Counted from the first letter of the stretch, positions 24,423-32,258 are shown. The stretch is 41,394 nucleotides of DNA from Nonomuraea terrae (GCF_004348995.1 NZ_SMKQ01000064.1:1-41394); one strand, 5' to 3'. Notes: a model not told the origin generated them from the letters alone. A program made the numbers and translations.

Positions 24423-24562
24423 TACTTCTTGTCGCCCTTGCCCTTGTCGGCGTGCTTGCCGGACGCCGTTTTCTGCTGGTCACCGTTGCTCCCTACACCT
24501 CCGTGCTTCTTGGGGTCGAAGTCCTCGGCCTTCGGGCTCTTGGGGTCTTCGTGACGGGCCAT
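24422..24562 (-). CDS. Candidate imiditide precursor peptide, 46 residues
   Basis: Minus-strand ATG at 24562 with a strong GAGGAGGAG site; TAA at 24422-24424 overlaps the next ATG by one base. The peptide is very polar: MARHEDPKSPKAEDFDPK, then KHGGVGSNGDQQ, then a Lys/Gly tail ending KGKGDKK. It has 11 Lys/Arg and 8 Asp/Glu, no Cys and almost no hydrophobic residues, so it is neither a lanthipeptide nor a secreted signal-peptide protein. The lack of hydrophobicity and the strong charge fit the charge-based recognition described for NmaA by NmaM. Asp candidates for aspartimide formation are D14, D16, D28, D39 and D44; D28 (SNGDQQ), after a flexible Gly-rich stretch, is my favourite. No Asp-Gly is present. 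Assignment rests on size, coupling and enzyme type. Confidence 0.82.
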   Translation of the reverse strand: MARHEDPKSPKAEDFDPKKHGGVGSNGDQQKTASGKHADKGKGDKK

Positions 24563-24595
24563 GGGGCTCCTCCTCTGCTTGTCCGGATGGATGAG

Positions 24596-24601
24596 ATGCT
24601 A
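24596..24601 (-). promoter_or_regulatory. Possible -10 of the imiditide-like operon
   Basis: On the minus strand TAGCAT fits TANNNT, about 33 bases before the precursor ATG, which leaves a leader of about 25 bases holding the GAGGAGGAG site. The -35 region (CTGCGA) is weak, so activator control is possible. Confidence 0.4.
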
Positions 24602-24634
24602 CGTCTACCCCTCGTATCTCGCAGGGAAAAGAGA

Positions 24635-24664
24635 AGACCCGCACCCGGAAGAGGGCGCGGGTCT
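24635..24664 (-). terminator. Intrinsic terminator of the amidase gene, directly upstream of the imiditide-like promoter
   Basis: Arms AGACCCGC (24635-24642) and GCGGGTCT (24657-24664) with an inner CCC/GGG stem around GGAAGA. On the minus strand TCTCTTTTCCC follows, a good T-rich tract. It isolates the peptide operon from the amidase gene upstream on the same strand. Confidence 0.8.
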
Positions 24665-24678
24665 CGCTCAGGAGGAGG

Positions 24679-26205
24679 TCAGCGGCTGATGCGGACGGCG
24701 TCGGCGATCACCAGGCCGGTGCCGGAGGTCCAGCGGCTCACGCCGACCACGTTGTACGTGCCGGCGTTGAGGGAGAACGTGCCGATCGTGCGCCAGGCTC
24801 CGCCGCCTGATCGCTGGTCGACGAAGACGGTCTGGTTGCCGCTCGACGTCGCCACGATGTACGGCGCCGAGCTGTTGTATCCGGGATCGCCCGGATACCA
24901 GACCTCGACCCGGTACGTGCCGGCGCTCGGGATGGTGGCCGAGAACCAGGCGGGGTCGCTGGCCGAGACGGGCTCGGCGAAGCGGTAGTCGGCGCCGTGG
25001 CGCTGGCTGGAGTAGGTCGAGGTGCCCCAGTCGGCGCTGGCGGTGAACTGGCCGGCCGTGGTGTTGTCCACGGTCGTCGTGAACGTGGGCGGGGTGGTGC
25101 CGCCACCGGTCACGTGGTTCATGAACGTGGTCCAGTTGAAGTGCGGCCCCGGGTCGGTGTGGGTGGCGCCGGGGACCTCGTTGTGGCCCATGATTCCGGT
25201 CCTGGTCTTCGGGATGGCGTACTTGTCGCACAGATGCCTGACCAGGGCCGCGGCGGACCGGTACATCGCGTCGGTGAACCACGAGGCGTCGGAGACGTAG
25301 CCCTCGAGCTCGATGCCGATGGAACGGTTGTTGTAGGTGGAGTTCCCCGCGTGCCAGGCGACGTCCTTGTCGCGCACCATCTGGGTGACGGCGCCGTTGG
25401 ACGACTTGATCACGTAGTGCGCCGAGACGTTGGCGCTGGGATTCTGGAACCAGGAGATCGTGCCCGCGTACGAGCCTTGGGCGACGTGCATGACGACCCG
25501 GTCGATGTTGTAGCTGGTCTCGCGACTGGAGACGCGGTAGTTGCCGGAGTTGGCCGGCACCCACGCCGCGGGCCCGTAGTCGGTGCTGAGGATCCCGGCG
25601 TCGCCCGCCCTGGAGGTCAGGTCGCGGGTCTTGGCGTACTCGCCGCGGTCGGCGGTCACCTCCTGCGGCTTGACCTGCAGGCCACGGGCGTTGATGCCGA
25701 GGCCGAGGCCCTCGTAGACCGCGTCGGCGTACAGGCGGGCCAGCTCGGGCGAGGAGGCGTTGCCGTACTTCGCGACCGCCTGGTACCAGCGGCCGGGGTC
25801 CTTCCTGGCGGTCTCGTCCAGGCCGAGGGCGTCGGCGTGGGAGCGCAGGACGGCCGCGCCGCCGAGGATGTTGGCCTCGTCGTCGGTCTTGAGCTTGTCG
25901 GCCGGCAATTCGGTCAGCTCGGCGGCCTTCTCCAGGGAACGGTTGGCCGGGTTGCTGACCAGATGCATGACGCCGTAGCCGTTGCTGGCGCTGGGCTCGC
26001 CGCCGTGCCCGTCGAGGCGGGTCTCGGCGTACGCGAGCGCGACCAGCAGGTCGCGGGGCACGTCGTACGCGGCGGCTGCCTTGGCGAAGGCGGCGGGCAG
26101 TGGCGCGTCCTTGGCCTCGGACCAGGCAGGCTGACCTGCGGCGATGAGGAGGACGGCCAGGAGGGAGGTGGCGAGGGCTGCTAATCGCGTGCGGACGAGA
26201 GTCAT
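24679..26205 (-). CDS. Secreted modular cell-wall hydrolase: lysozyme-like domain + Amidase_2 + golvesin-like domain
   Basis: 508 residues from the ATG at 26205 (GAGGAG before it). A signal peptide (about 1-30, ending near AWSEAK) leads into a lytic-transglycosylase-like region (about 35-150; Glu in LAYAETRLDG, then SNGYGVMHL). Next is an Amidase_2 domain (about 225-375) with VVMHVAQG, AWHAGNSTYNNRSIGIELEG and GHNEVPGATHTDPGPHF, giving the zinc His/His/Asp set. It cuts the bond between MurNAc and L-Ala, stripping stem peptides. The last 130 residues are a beta-rich golvesin-like module almost repeated in the divergent glycosidase. Fusion of a glycan-cutting and a peptide-removing domain suggests an autolysin or a weapon against other cells. 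Confidence 0.9.
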   Translation of the reverse strand: MTLVRTRLAALATSLLAVLLIAAGQPAWSEAKDAPLPAAFAKAAAAYDVPRDLLVALAYAETRLDGHGGEPSASNGYGVMHLVSNPANRSLEKAAELTELPADKLKTDDEANILGGAAVLRSHADALGLDETARKDPGRWYQAVAKYGNASSPELARLYADAVYEGLGLGINARGLQVKPQEVTADRGEYAKTRDLTSRAGDAGILSTDYGPAAWVPANSGNYRVSSRETSYNIDRVVMHVAQGSYAGTISWFQNPSANVSAHYVIKSSNGAVTQMVRDKDVAWHAGNSTYNNRSIGIELEGYVSDASWFTDAMYRSAAALVRHLCDKYAIPKTRTGIMGHNEVPGATHTDPGPHFNWTTFMNHVTGGGTTPPTFTTTVDNTTAGQFTASADWGTSTYSSQRHGADYRFAEPVSASDPAWFSATIPSAGTYRVEVWYPGDPGYNSSAPYIVATSSGNQTVFVDQRSGGGAWRTIGTFSLNAGTYNVVGVSRWTSGTGLVIADAVRISR

Positions 26206-26237
26206 GGGGGCTCCTCGTTCACGAGTGGACGGGGAGC

Positions 26238-26276
26238 ACGCTACGGCAGCTCCTGACTGGATGTCGACAATTGACA
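26238..26276. promoter_or_regulatory. Divergent promoter region of the two wall hydrolases with a shared operator-like core
   Basis: Toward the amidase gene, -35 TCGACA (26262-26267, minus) and -10 TAGCGT (26238-26243, minus) are 18 bases apart. Toward the glycosidase, a perfect TTGACA lies at 26271-26276, though its -10 is weak. The -35s overlap in TGTCGACAATTGACA (26262-26276), with TGTC/GACA arms, so a single regulator could control both genes. Confidence 0.5.
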
Positions 26277-26364
26277 TTACTCGTGAGTTAGGTGAAACTC
26301 CTCGCCTTCTGGGACCGGTGAGATTTGGGCCCCCTCGAAGTTGTGAAAACTATTGCGCCCTCCC

Positions 26365-28335
26365 GTGAATCCGCTGAAACTTCCCTTCGTGACCGCGCTT
26401 CTGCGTACCGTCCTCGCGGCGCTCACGGCCGCCATCGTCCTGGTCCCCGTCTCGTCCTCCTCCGCGACCGCCTGCGTCGTCGATCCGGCCACCCCCAAGC
26501 GCCAGCTGCGGGCCATGTGGATCTCCTCGGTCGCCAACATCGACTGGCCCAGCCGCACCGGGCTGAGCGCGTCGGCCCAGCAGGCCGAGTTCCGCGCCTG
26601 GCTCGACCTCGCCGTCTCCAGGCGGATGAACGCGGTGGTCGTGCAGGTCAGGCCGACGGCGGACGCGTTCTGGCCCTCGACGTACGAGCCGTGGTCGCAG
26701 TGGCTGACCGGCACCCAGGGCGGCAATCCGGGGTACGACCCGCTGGCGTTCATGGTCAGGGAGGCCCACGCCCGCAACCTGGAGTTCCACGCCTGGTTCA
26801 ACCCGTACCGGATCGCCAACCACGACGACGCGTCGCGGCTGTTGTCCTCGCACCCCGCGCGGCGCAACCCCGGCTGGCGCTTCGCCTACGGCGGCAAGCT
26901 CTACTACGACCCGGGCATCCCGGAGGTCCGCGACTTCATCGAGGACGCGATCATGGACGCGGTCACCCGCTACGACCTGGACGGCGTCCACCTGGACGAC
27001 TACTTCTACCCGTATCCGGTCAGCGGCCAGACCATCCCCGACGCGGCCACGTACGAGCGTTACGGCGGCGCGTTCGACACCATCGGCGACTGGCGGCGCG
27101 AGAACGTCAACCTGCTCGTCCGCGAGCTCGACCAGCGCATCCACGCCGCCAAGCCGCACGTGTCGTTCGGGATCAGCCCGTTCGGCATCTGGCGCAACGC
27201 CGGCACCGACCCGCTCGGCTCGCGCACCTCGGGGCTGCAGTCGTACGACGCGATCTACGCCGACAGCCGGCGGTGGGTGAAGGAGGGCTGGGTCGACTAC
27301 CTCGCGCCGCAGGTCTACTGGCACATCGGCTTCTCCACGGCGGCGTACGAGGTGCTCACGGCCTGGTGGTCCGACCAGGTCAGAGGCACCGGCGTGCAGC
27401 TCGTCATCGGCCAGGCCGCCTATCGCGCGGGCGCCTCCGGCGAGGACGCCGCCTGGCGGGACGCGGCCGAGCTGAGCGACCACCTGACGGACAACCGCCG
27501 TCACCCCGAGATCGTCGGCGACGTGTTCTTCAGCGCCAAGGACGTCAGGGCCGATCGCATCGGCGCCATCACCCGCCTGGCGAACACCCACTACACCCGT
27601 CCCGCGCTGTTGCCCGCCCGTGGCTCCGGCGCCGCGCCGGCCGCCCCCTCGATCACCTCGGCCGCCCGCGCGTCGAACGGCGTCCAGCTCGCATGGACGG
27701 GCTCGGGCACCTCGTACGCCGTCTACCGGGTGACCGGTTCGCCGTCGGCGGCCGACCCGTGCTTCTTCGCCGACGCCCGCAACCTCGTCGGGACGACCCG
27801 CCAGACCACGTTCACCGACACCTCGGCCGCCGCCGGGACCGCGTACACCTACTACGTGAGCGCGCTGTCCCGCACCCACCAGGAGGGCCCGCCGAGCGCG
27901 GGCCGGGCCGCCGAAGGCTCCGGCGGTTTCAGTGTGGTGGTCGACAACGCCGACGCCGGGTTCACCGCGGGTGCGAACTGGGGCACCTCCGCCTTCTCCG
28001 GGCAGCGCCACGGCGCCGACTACCGCTTCGCCGACCCGGTCGCGGCCAGCGACCCGGCCTGGTACCGCGCGGCCATCCCGAGCGCGGGCAGCTACCGCGT
28101 GGAGGTCTGGCATCCGGCCGACGCGGGCTACAACAGCGCGACGCCGTACGTCGTGGCGGCCTCCGGCGGCAACCGGACGGTGACCGTCGACCAGCGCACC
28201 GGCGGCGGGGCCTGGCGCGCCCTCGGCACGTTCACCCTCGCCGCCGGCACGTACGACGTGGTCGGCGTGAGCCGCTGGACCTCCACCGCCGGATACGTGG
28301 TCGCCGACGCCGTCCGGATCAGCAAAGTGGCATGA
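26365..28335 (+). CDS. Secreted GHL10-family glycoside hydrolase with fibronectin-like and golvesin-like domains
   Basis: 656 residues from GTG at 26365; TTG 26353 and GTG 26389 are other possible starts and no good ribosome site marks one. A signal peptide (hydrophobic LLRTVLAALTAAIVLVPV, then SSSATA) precedes a GHL10 (DUF187) barrel of about 370 residues. It begins RAMWISSVANIDWPS and includes VVVQVRPTADAFWPST, FHAWFNPYRIA, the acidic DGVHLDDYFYPY and ISPFGIWRN. The E. coli relative DigH (YddW) cleaves peptidoglycan strands already stripped of peptides. A fibronectin III-like domain (about 420-520) and a C-terminal golvesin-like module (last 130) follow. It is divergent from an amidase that makes exactly such denuded strands. 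Confidence 0.9.
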   Translation: MNPLKLPFVTALLRTVLAALTAAIVLVPVSSSSATACVVDPATPKRQLRAMWISSVANIDWPSRTGLSASAQQAEFRAWLDLAVSRRMNAVVVQVRPTADAFWPSTYEPWSQWLTGTQGGNPGYDPLAFMVREAHARNLEFHAWFNPYRIANHDDASRLLSSHPARRNPGWRFAYGGKLYYDPGIPEVRDFIEDAIMDAVTRYDLDGVHLDDYFYPYPVSGQTIPDAATYERYGGAFDTIGDWRRENVNLLVRELDQRIHAAKPHVSFGISPFGIWRNAGTDPLGSRTSGLQSYDAIYADSRRWVKEGWVDYLAPQVYWHIGFSTAAYEVLTAWWSDQVRGTGVQLVIGQAAYRAGASGEDAAWRDAAELSDHLTDNRRHPEIVGDVFFSAKDVRADRIGAITRLANTHYTRPALLPARGSGAAPAAPSITSAARASNGVQLAWTGSGTSYAVYRVTGSPSAADPCFFADARNLVGTTRQTTFTDTSAAAGTAYTYYVSALSRTHQEGPPSAGRAAEGSGGFSVVVDNADAGFTAGANWGTSAFSGQRHGADYRFADPVAASDPAWYRAAIPSAGSYRVEVWHPADAGYNSATPYVVAASGGNRTVTVDQRTGGGAWRALGTFTLAAGTYDVVGVSRWTSTAGYVVADAVRISKVA

Positions 28336-28375
28336 GCCTCGGTCGCGTTCGCCGTGTACGGCCGCCGCATGGCAG

Positions 28376-28477
28376 TCAGGGGAACCGCTCCGGAGCGAGC
28401 CGGTCGAACGCGCCGAGCGGATCGAACGCGAACGCCGGATCCCCGGCCGACTCCAGCACTTTCTCGTGACGTCTGGG
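28376..28477 (-). pseudogene. 3' remnant of a lost minus-strand gene
   Basis: The minus frame ending at 28376 reads HEKVLESAGDPAFAFDPL, then GAFDRLAPERFP and a stop. This looks like the C-terminus of a real protein (composition and the '...LAPERFP' ending seen in some TetR-like C-terminal domains). It fades into DJ-1 antisense at about 28477. The body of the gene is missing. Identity is unknown. Confidence 0.45.
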
Positions 28478-28966
28478 CGACACCGGCCGCAAGACCCCGA
28501 GGCCACCGAGGCACTGGCGAACACCGTGCGCCTGGACTCGGTCTCGGCCGACGACTTCGACACGGTCTTCTACCCCGGCGGGCACGGACCGATGCGGGAC
28601 CTGGCCGAGGACACCGTCTCCGCGCGGCTGATCGAGTCGACCCTGCGCTCCGGCAAGCCGGTGGCACCGGTGTGCCATGCCCCCGGCGTGCTGCGGCACA
28701 CCGTCAACGAGGACGGCACCCCGCTGGTCTCCGGCAGGAAGGTCACCGGATTCGCCAACTCCGAGGAGGACGCCGTCCAGCTCACCGACGTCGTCCCCTT
28801 CCTGGTGGAGGACGAGCTCGTCAAGCTCGGAGGCGTCTACTCCAAGGCCGGCGACTGGCAGCCCTACGTCCTGCGGGACGGCCTGCTGATCACCGGGCAG
28901 AACCCGGCCTCCTCGGCCCCCGCGGCCGACGCCCTGATCGAGCTGGTCAACAAGGGCAGCATGTGA
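28466..28966 (+). pseudogene. 5'-truncated DJ-1/PfpI-family (type 1 glutamine amidotransferase-like) gene
   Basis: 166 residues that read as a DJ-1/PfpI protein from about one third into the family sequence: DTVFYPGGHGPMRDLAEDT, the nucleophile Cys in PVCHAPGVLRH, then VTGFANSEEDAVQLTDVVPF, YSKAGDWQPYV and GLLITGQNPASSAPAA. Complete members are about 220-230 residues and begin with a strand and an SPxGG segment; those first 60 or so residues are absent. The sequence just upstream belongs to a different decayed gene on the other strand. No ribosome site precedes the GTG at 28466, and I call it a fragment. If it is translated, it lacks part of the active-site fold. Confidence 0.72.
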
Positions 28967-29064
28967 GCGCGTGACCGCCCGGGCCGAGCCGGCTCTCCAC
29001 GCCGGCCCGGGCGGCCCGGTAGGCCACGAGGGTGACACCGGTCGTCGGATTACCCTGGAGGGCG

Positions 29065-29157
29065 CGGCGTCCGACGGTTGTGCTGATCCACCGCTTCGCG
29101 AGCGTTGATGACGCGCGGTCCTGGTACGAGAGCCCGGTCTGCCTGGCAGCGCTGCTC
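29065..29157 (+). pseudogene. Remnant of a DUF1330-family gene
   Basis: A short run, RRPTVVLIHRFASVDDARSW followed by YESPVCLAAL, is the strongly conserved late segment of DUF1330 proteins (small ferredoxin-like-fold proteins of about 95 residues). The upstream LEG segment (about 29055) is in another frame and the expected end is scrambled. This indicates a frameshifted, truncated remnant, not a working gene. Confidence 0.5.
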
Positions 29158-29219
29158 GCCCGTGGTGGGATCCACCGGGCCGCCGGGGACGATCGGCTTC
29201 CGGCCGTGCCGGCCTCCGC

Positions 29220-30641
29220 TCAGGGGCCGTAGATGACGGACAGGAAGCGCAGGAGGACCGCTTCTCTCGTCGGTGCGGGCAGAGCGTCCAGGATGGTGTT
29301 GACCGCGGCCATCTCCGGCTGGCCCGTGCCCGGGCGCAGGTCCACACCTACCGCGGCGGCGAGTTCGGCGAAGCTCGTGTCGTCCATCGTGTCGAGGTCC
29401 AGGCCCGCCACCAGGTCGACCAGTCCCTCCGGCAGTTCGACGGGGCCGCGGGCGCGGGCGGTGGCAGCCGACTCGGCGATGACCTTCAGCATGGCCTCGA
29501 CCCCGGCAAGCGTGACCCCCGTGACCGTGATGTGCAGGTTGGCCGGGATGCCGGCGTAGGAGAGCTGCGGCTGCAGGAACCAGCCCCTGGCCCGCGCCTC
29601 GTCGGCCAGCACGAACACGTCGATCCCGGCCCCGGTGAACGCCACCAGCGACGACTCAGGCTCCCCGAGCACCCGCAGGCCGGGGATCGCGGCGATGCCC
29701 TCGCGTAACCGCGCCGTGGCCGCCAGCGTGGCGCGGCCGAGCTCGACGTACCCCTCGCGGCCGAGCGCCCGTAAGGTCGCCCAGGCGCCGCCGAGCGGGC
29801 CCGCCGACCTGGAGCTCTGCACGGTCGCGTTGATGATCGTGTAGCCGGGCCAGGCCGCCGAGGCGAAGTACGCCGCCCGCCGCATCGCGGGATCGGCGAA
29901 GAGCACGACGGAGGCGCCCTTGGGCGCATAGCCGAACTTGTGCAGGTCGCAGGAGATCGAGGTCACCCCGGGCACCGACAGGTCGAACGGCGGGATCGCC
30001 GCGCCCGCCTCGCGCAGCCACGGCAGCAGCCACCCGCCCACGCACGCGTCCACGTGGCAGGGCACGCCCGCCCCCGCGGCCACGGCCGCCACCTCCGCGA
30101 CCGGGTCGACGACCCCTTGCGGGTAGGACGGCGCGGAGACGGCGACCAGGATCGTGTCCGCGTCGAGGGCCGCCTCGACGTCGCCCGGCCGCACCTTGTA
30201 CGTCTTCAGGTCCACCGGCACCGCCACGACCTCCACCCCGAGGTAGTGGGCGGCCTTGTGGAAGGCGGGGTGCGCGGTCACCGGCAGCACCAGCTTCGGC
30301 CGGGCCGCCGACGCCGCGTCGCGGGCGGCCTTGACGGCCAGCATGATCGACTCGGTGCCGCCGCTGGTGAAGATGCCGTGGCCGCCGCCGAGCACGTCGG
30401 CGACCGCGCCGACGACCTGCCGCTCCATCTCCACCACGCTGGGGAACGCGGTCGGGTCGAGGCAGTTGACCTCCAGCATCTCCAGGTACGCCCGAGTCGC
30501 CGCGTCGTTGACCTCGGGTCTGCCGGTGTCGTAGACGTACGCGGTCACCTGGCCGCCGCGGACGGGCAGGTCGTGCCGCTTGAGCCGGGACAGCTCCGCA
30601 AGCAGGTCGCCGGTCGTCTCTCCGGCCGGGGGAAGGGTCAC
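29220..30641 (-). CDS. PLP-dependent lyase/decarboxylase, sphingosine-1-phosphate lyase-like
   Basis: 473 residues from a GTG at 30641 behind TTGAGGAG. A fold type I PLP enzyme with FTSGGTESIMLAVKAAR (cofactor phosphate region, about 91-107), HVDACVGGWLLPW (Asp to the pyridine nitrogen) and CDLHKFGYAPKGASVVLF with the Schiff-base Lys235. The DxHKxGYAPKG pattern is that of sphingosine-1-phosphate lyase and related group II decarboxylases. Bacterial members cleave phosphorylated long-chain bases or decarboxylate amino acids; the substrate here is unknown. A C-terminal extra region of about 90 residues ends in an acyl-carrier-like leader-free tail with no known domain. It follows the TetR gene by 10 bases, so it is under that regulator. 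Confidence 0.87.
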   Translation of the reverse strand: MTLPPAGETTGDLLAELSRLKRHDLPVRGGQVTAYVYDTGRPEVNDAATRAYLEMLEVNCLDPTAFPSVVEMERQVVGAVADVLGGGHGIFTSGGTESIMLAVKAARDAASAARPKLVLPVTAHPAFHKAAHYLGVEVVAVPVDLKTYKVRPGDVEAALDADTILVAVSAPSYPQGVVDPVAEVAAVAAGAGVPCHVDACVGGWLLPWLREAGAAIPPFDLSVPGVTSISCDLHKFGYAPKGASVVLFADPAMRRAAYFASAAWPGYTIINATVQSSRSAGPLGGAWATLRALGREGYVELGRATLAATARLREGIAAIPGLRVLGEPESSLVAFTGAGIDVFVLADEARARGWFLQPQLSYAGIPANLHITVTGVTLAGVEAMLKVIAESAATARARGPVELPEGLVDLVAGLDLDTMDDTSFAELAAAVGVDLRPGTGQPEMAAVNTILDALPAPTREAVLLRFLSVIYGP

Positions 30642-30651
30642 GCGGAACTCC

Positions 30652-31281
30652 TCAAGGGGGATCGCCGGGCAGGCCGAGGGCGCGGTGGGTCGACAGGTGG
30701 AGGTGGGCGCGGAAGCGGCGCAGCGCGGCCCGGTCGCCGGCGGCCCTGCGCCGGCCGTCGGAGTCGAGCACGCCGCCCTTGGCGAAGCCGTGCACCGACC
30801 AGATGACCGTCCACATGGTGTATTCGAGGTCGGCCTGCTCGTCGATCAGGCCCGACTCGACGGTCGGCCGCAGCGCGGCGCCGACCGCGGTGACCAGCGG
30901 CTGGACGTACTCTCGTTCCAGCTCGGTGATGTCGCGGGCGTCGGAGAGCCAGCGGTGCATCCACAGGGCGGGCACCTCGGGGTTGTCCACGCAGAAGCCG
31001 AGGTAGTCGTCGATCAGCCGGTGGATGGCGGCCACGGGGTCGTCGCCGGGCAGCCGGGCGAGCGCCGCGTCGAGGGCGGCCTTCTCTGCCAGGTGGGCGC
31101 GCGCCATGACCGCGAGGTACAGCTCGCGCTTGCCGCCCACGTGGTAGTTGACGGTGGCGATGTTCAGCCCGGCGGCGTCGGCGATCTGGCGCGTCGAGGT
31201 GCCGTCGTAGCCGAGAGCGGCGAAGAGCTGCGTCGCGACCTTGAGAATGAGGTCGGCCTGCGTGCCGTCGGCGGAAGCCAT
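30652..31281 (-). CDS. TetR-family regulator of the PLP enzyme
   Basis: 209 residues. The helix-turn-helix (about 10-55) includes FAALGYDGTSTRQIADAAGLN and IATVNYHVGGKRELYLAV, the CecR/YbiH-like subgroup with NYHVGGK. A C-terminal dimer/ligand domain follows with a YLGFCVDNPEVPALWMHRW segment. First gene of an operon with the downstream PLP enzyme; a promoter at 31289-31318 ends seven bases before its ATG, so it is probably leaderless and self-repressed. Confidence 0.93.
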   Translation of the reverse strand: MASADGTQADLILKVATQLFAALGYDGTSTRQIADAAGLNIATVNYHVGGKRELYLAVMARAHLAEKAALDAALARLPGDDPVAAIHRLIDDYLGFCVDNPEVPALWMHRWLSDARDITELEREYVQPLVTAVGAALRPTVESGLIDEQADLEYTMWTVIWSVHGFAKGGVLDSDGRRRAAGDRAALRRFRAHLHLSTHRALGLPGDPP

Positions 31282-31288
31282 GGCACCG

Positions 31289-31318
31289 AAGATAATTCGG
31301 TCAGTGGTCGCCGGTCAA
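31289..31318 (-). promoter_or_regulatory. Leaderless promoter of the TetR-PLP operon
   Basis: On the minus strand TTGACC (-35, 31313-31318) and TATCTT (-10, 31289-31294) are 18 bases apart, and seven bases remain before the ATG at 31281. CGGTCA occurs twice (31298-31303 and 31312-31317), overlapping the -35 and spacer, possible operator half-sites. Confidence 0.7.
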
Positions 31319-31491
31319 TCACTTGATGGAGACCCGCGCGGCAGCCCGGGGCCGGCGCGGCGAGCGCCGGCCGTGGGCCGAGGCTAACGGCAGCGGTCAC
31401 CGTTCAGGTGGAAGACCTCCGGAGCGAGGTTGGGCCCCGCCGTGGTGGCGGCGGTGAAGCCGAACGTCACGTCAACGGCGCGGTGGGACTT

Positions 31492-32076
31492 TCACGCCGT
31501 CCGCAACATCGGCCAGAACAGCGCGCCGTCCGGCAGCGCGAACGGCTCGCGCTGCCGGTAGCCGTGCCGGGCGTACAGGTCGCGGTTGCGCGGGTCGCTG
31601 GCCTCCAGGTACGCGGGCGCGCCCGCCAGCCGGTCGTGCCCGTACCGCAGCAGCGCCGTGCCGAGCCCCTGGTTCTGCCGGTCGGGACGGACGGCGAGGA
31701 ACGCCAGGCTGTGGTACGGCGGCTCCGGCCGGTTCGCCTCGAACAGCTCGTCCAACAGCCGGAACCGGTCGGCCCACTCGCCCGTGGCGTCGGCCATCCG
31801 CAGCTCGTAGTCACGCGGCTGCGGCGCCGTGTGCGGCATCCACACGGCGGCCGCCTGCCCGTCGTCGAACACGTGGACCTCACCGTGCTCCAGCGCGTGC
31901 TCCACCGTGATCAGGAAGGCGGCCGTCAGGACCCGCTGCCGCTCCCGGCGCTCCGGCACCAGGTACGCCACGGCCCGCAACCCCGAGAACGCGGTGGCGA
32001 CCAGCTCCGCCACCCGCTTGGCGTCGTCGGCCGTCGCGTGGCGGACGGCCGGTCTCATCGTGAATCGTTCCCCCAT
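31492..32076 (-). CDS. GNAT-family N-acetyltransferase
   Basis: 194 residues, ATG at 32076 behind GAGAGGAG. The acetyl-CoA motif A is FLAVRPDRQNQGLGTALLRYG (about 126-146), and motif B includes PAYLEASDPRNRDLYARHGY. GNAT enzymes move an acetyl group from acetyl-CoA to an amine; the acceptor is unknown. It stands alone, divergent from the carbamoyltransferase across 182 bases. Confidence 0.9.
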   Translation of the reverse strand: MGERFTMRPAVRHATADDAKRVAELVATAFSGLRAVAYLVPERRERQRVLTAAFLITVEHALEHGEVHVFDDGQAAAVWMPHTAPQPRDYELRMADATGEWADRFRLLDELFEANRPEPPYHSLAFLAVRPDRQNQGLGTALLRYGHDRLAGAPAYLEASDPRNRDLYARHGYRQREPFALPDGALFWPMLRTA

Positions 32077-32258
32077 GGCCCAGGTCTCCTCTCGTCGGTG
32101 CGGTGTCCTGGGCGGATGGACGCCGCAGCCTCCATCCGTCTTCCGAGCGTAAGGCCGCCGCGTGGAGAGCTGCTGACGGGTCCCTTACGCGGTTGGGAGA
32201 TCGTCTTTCGCCAGCCAGGGGTAATGGTGCCCATGATCGCGACCAGGAGGCACCGAAG

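Noticed and set aside
24422..24562. Lanthipeptide or graspetide precursor
   Set aside because: No Cys, few Ser/Thr and no lanthionine synthetase or ATP-grasp gene nearby; the methyltransferase stands alone as in imiditides.
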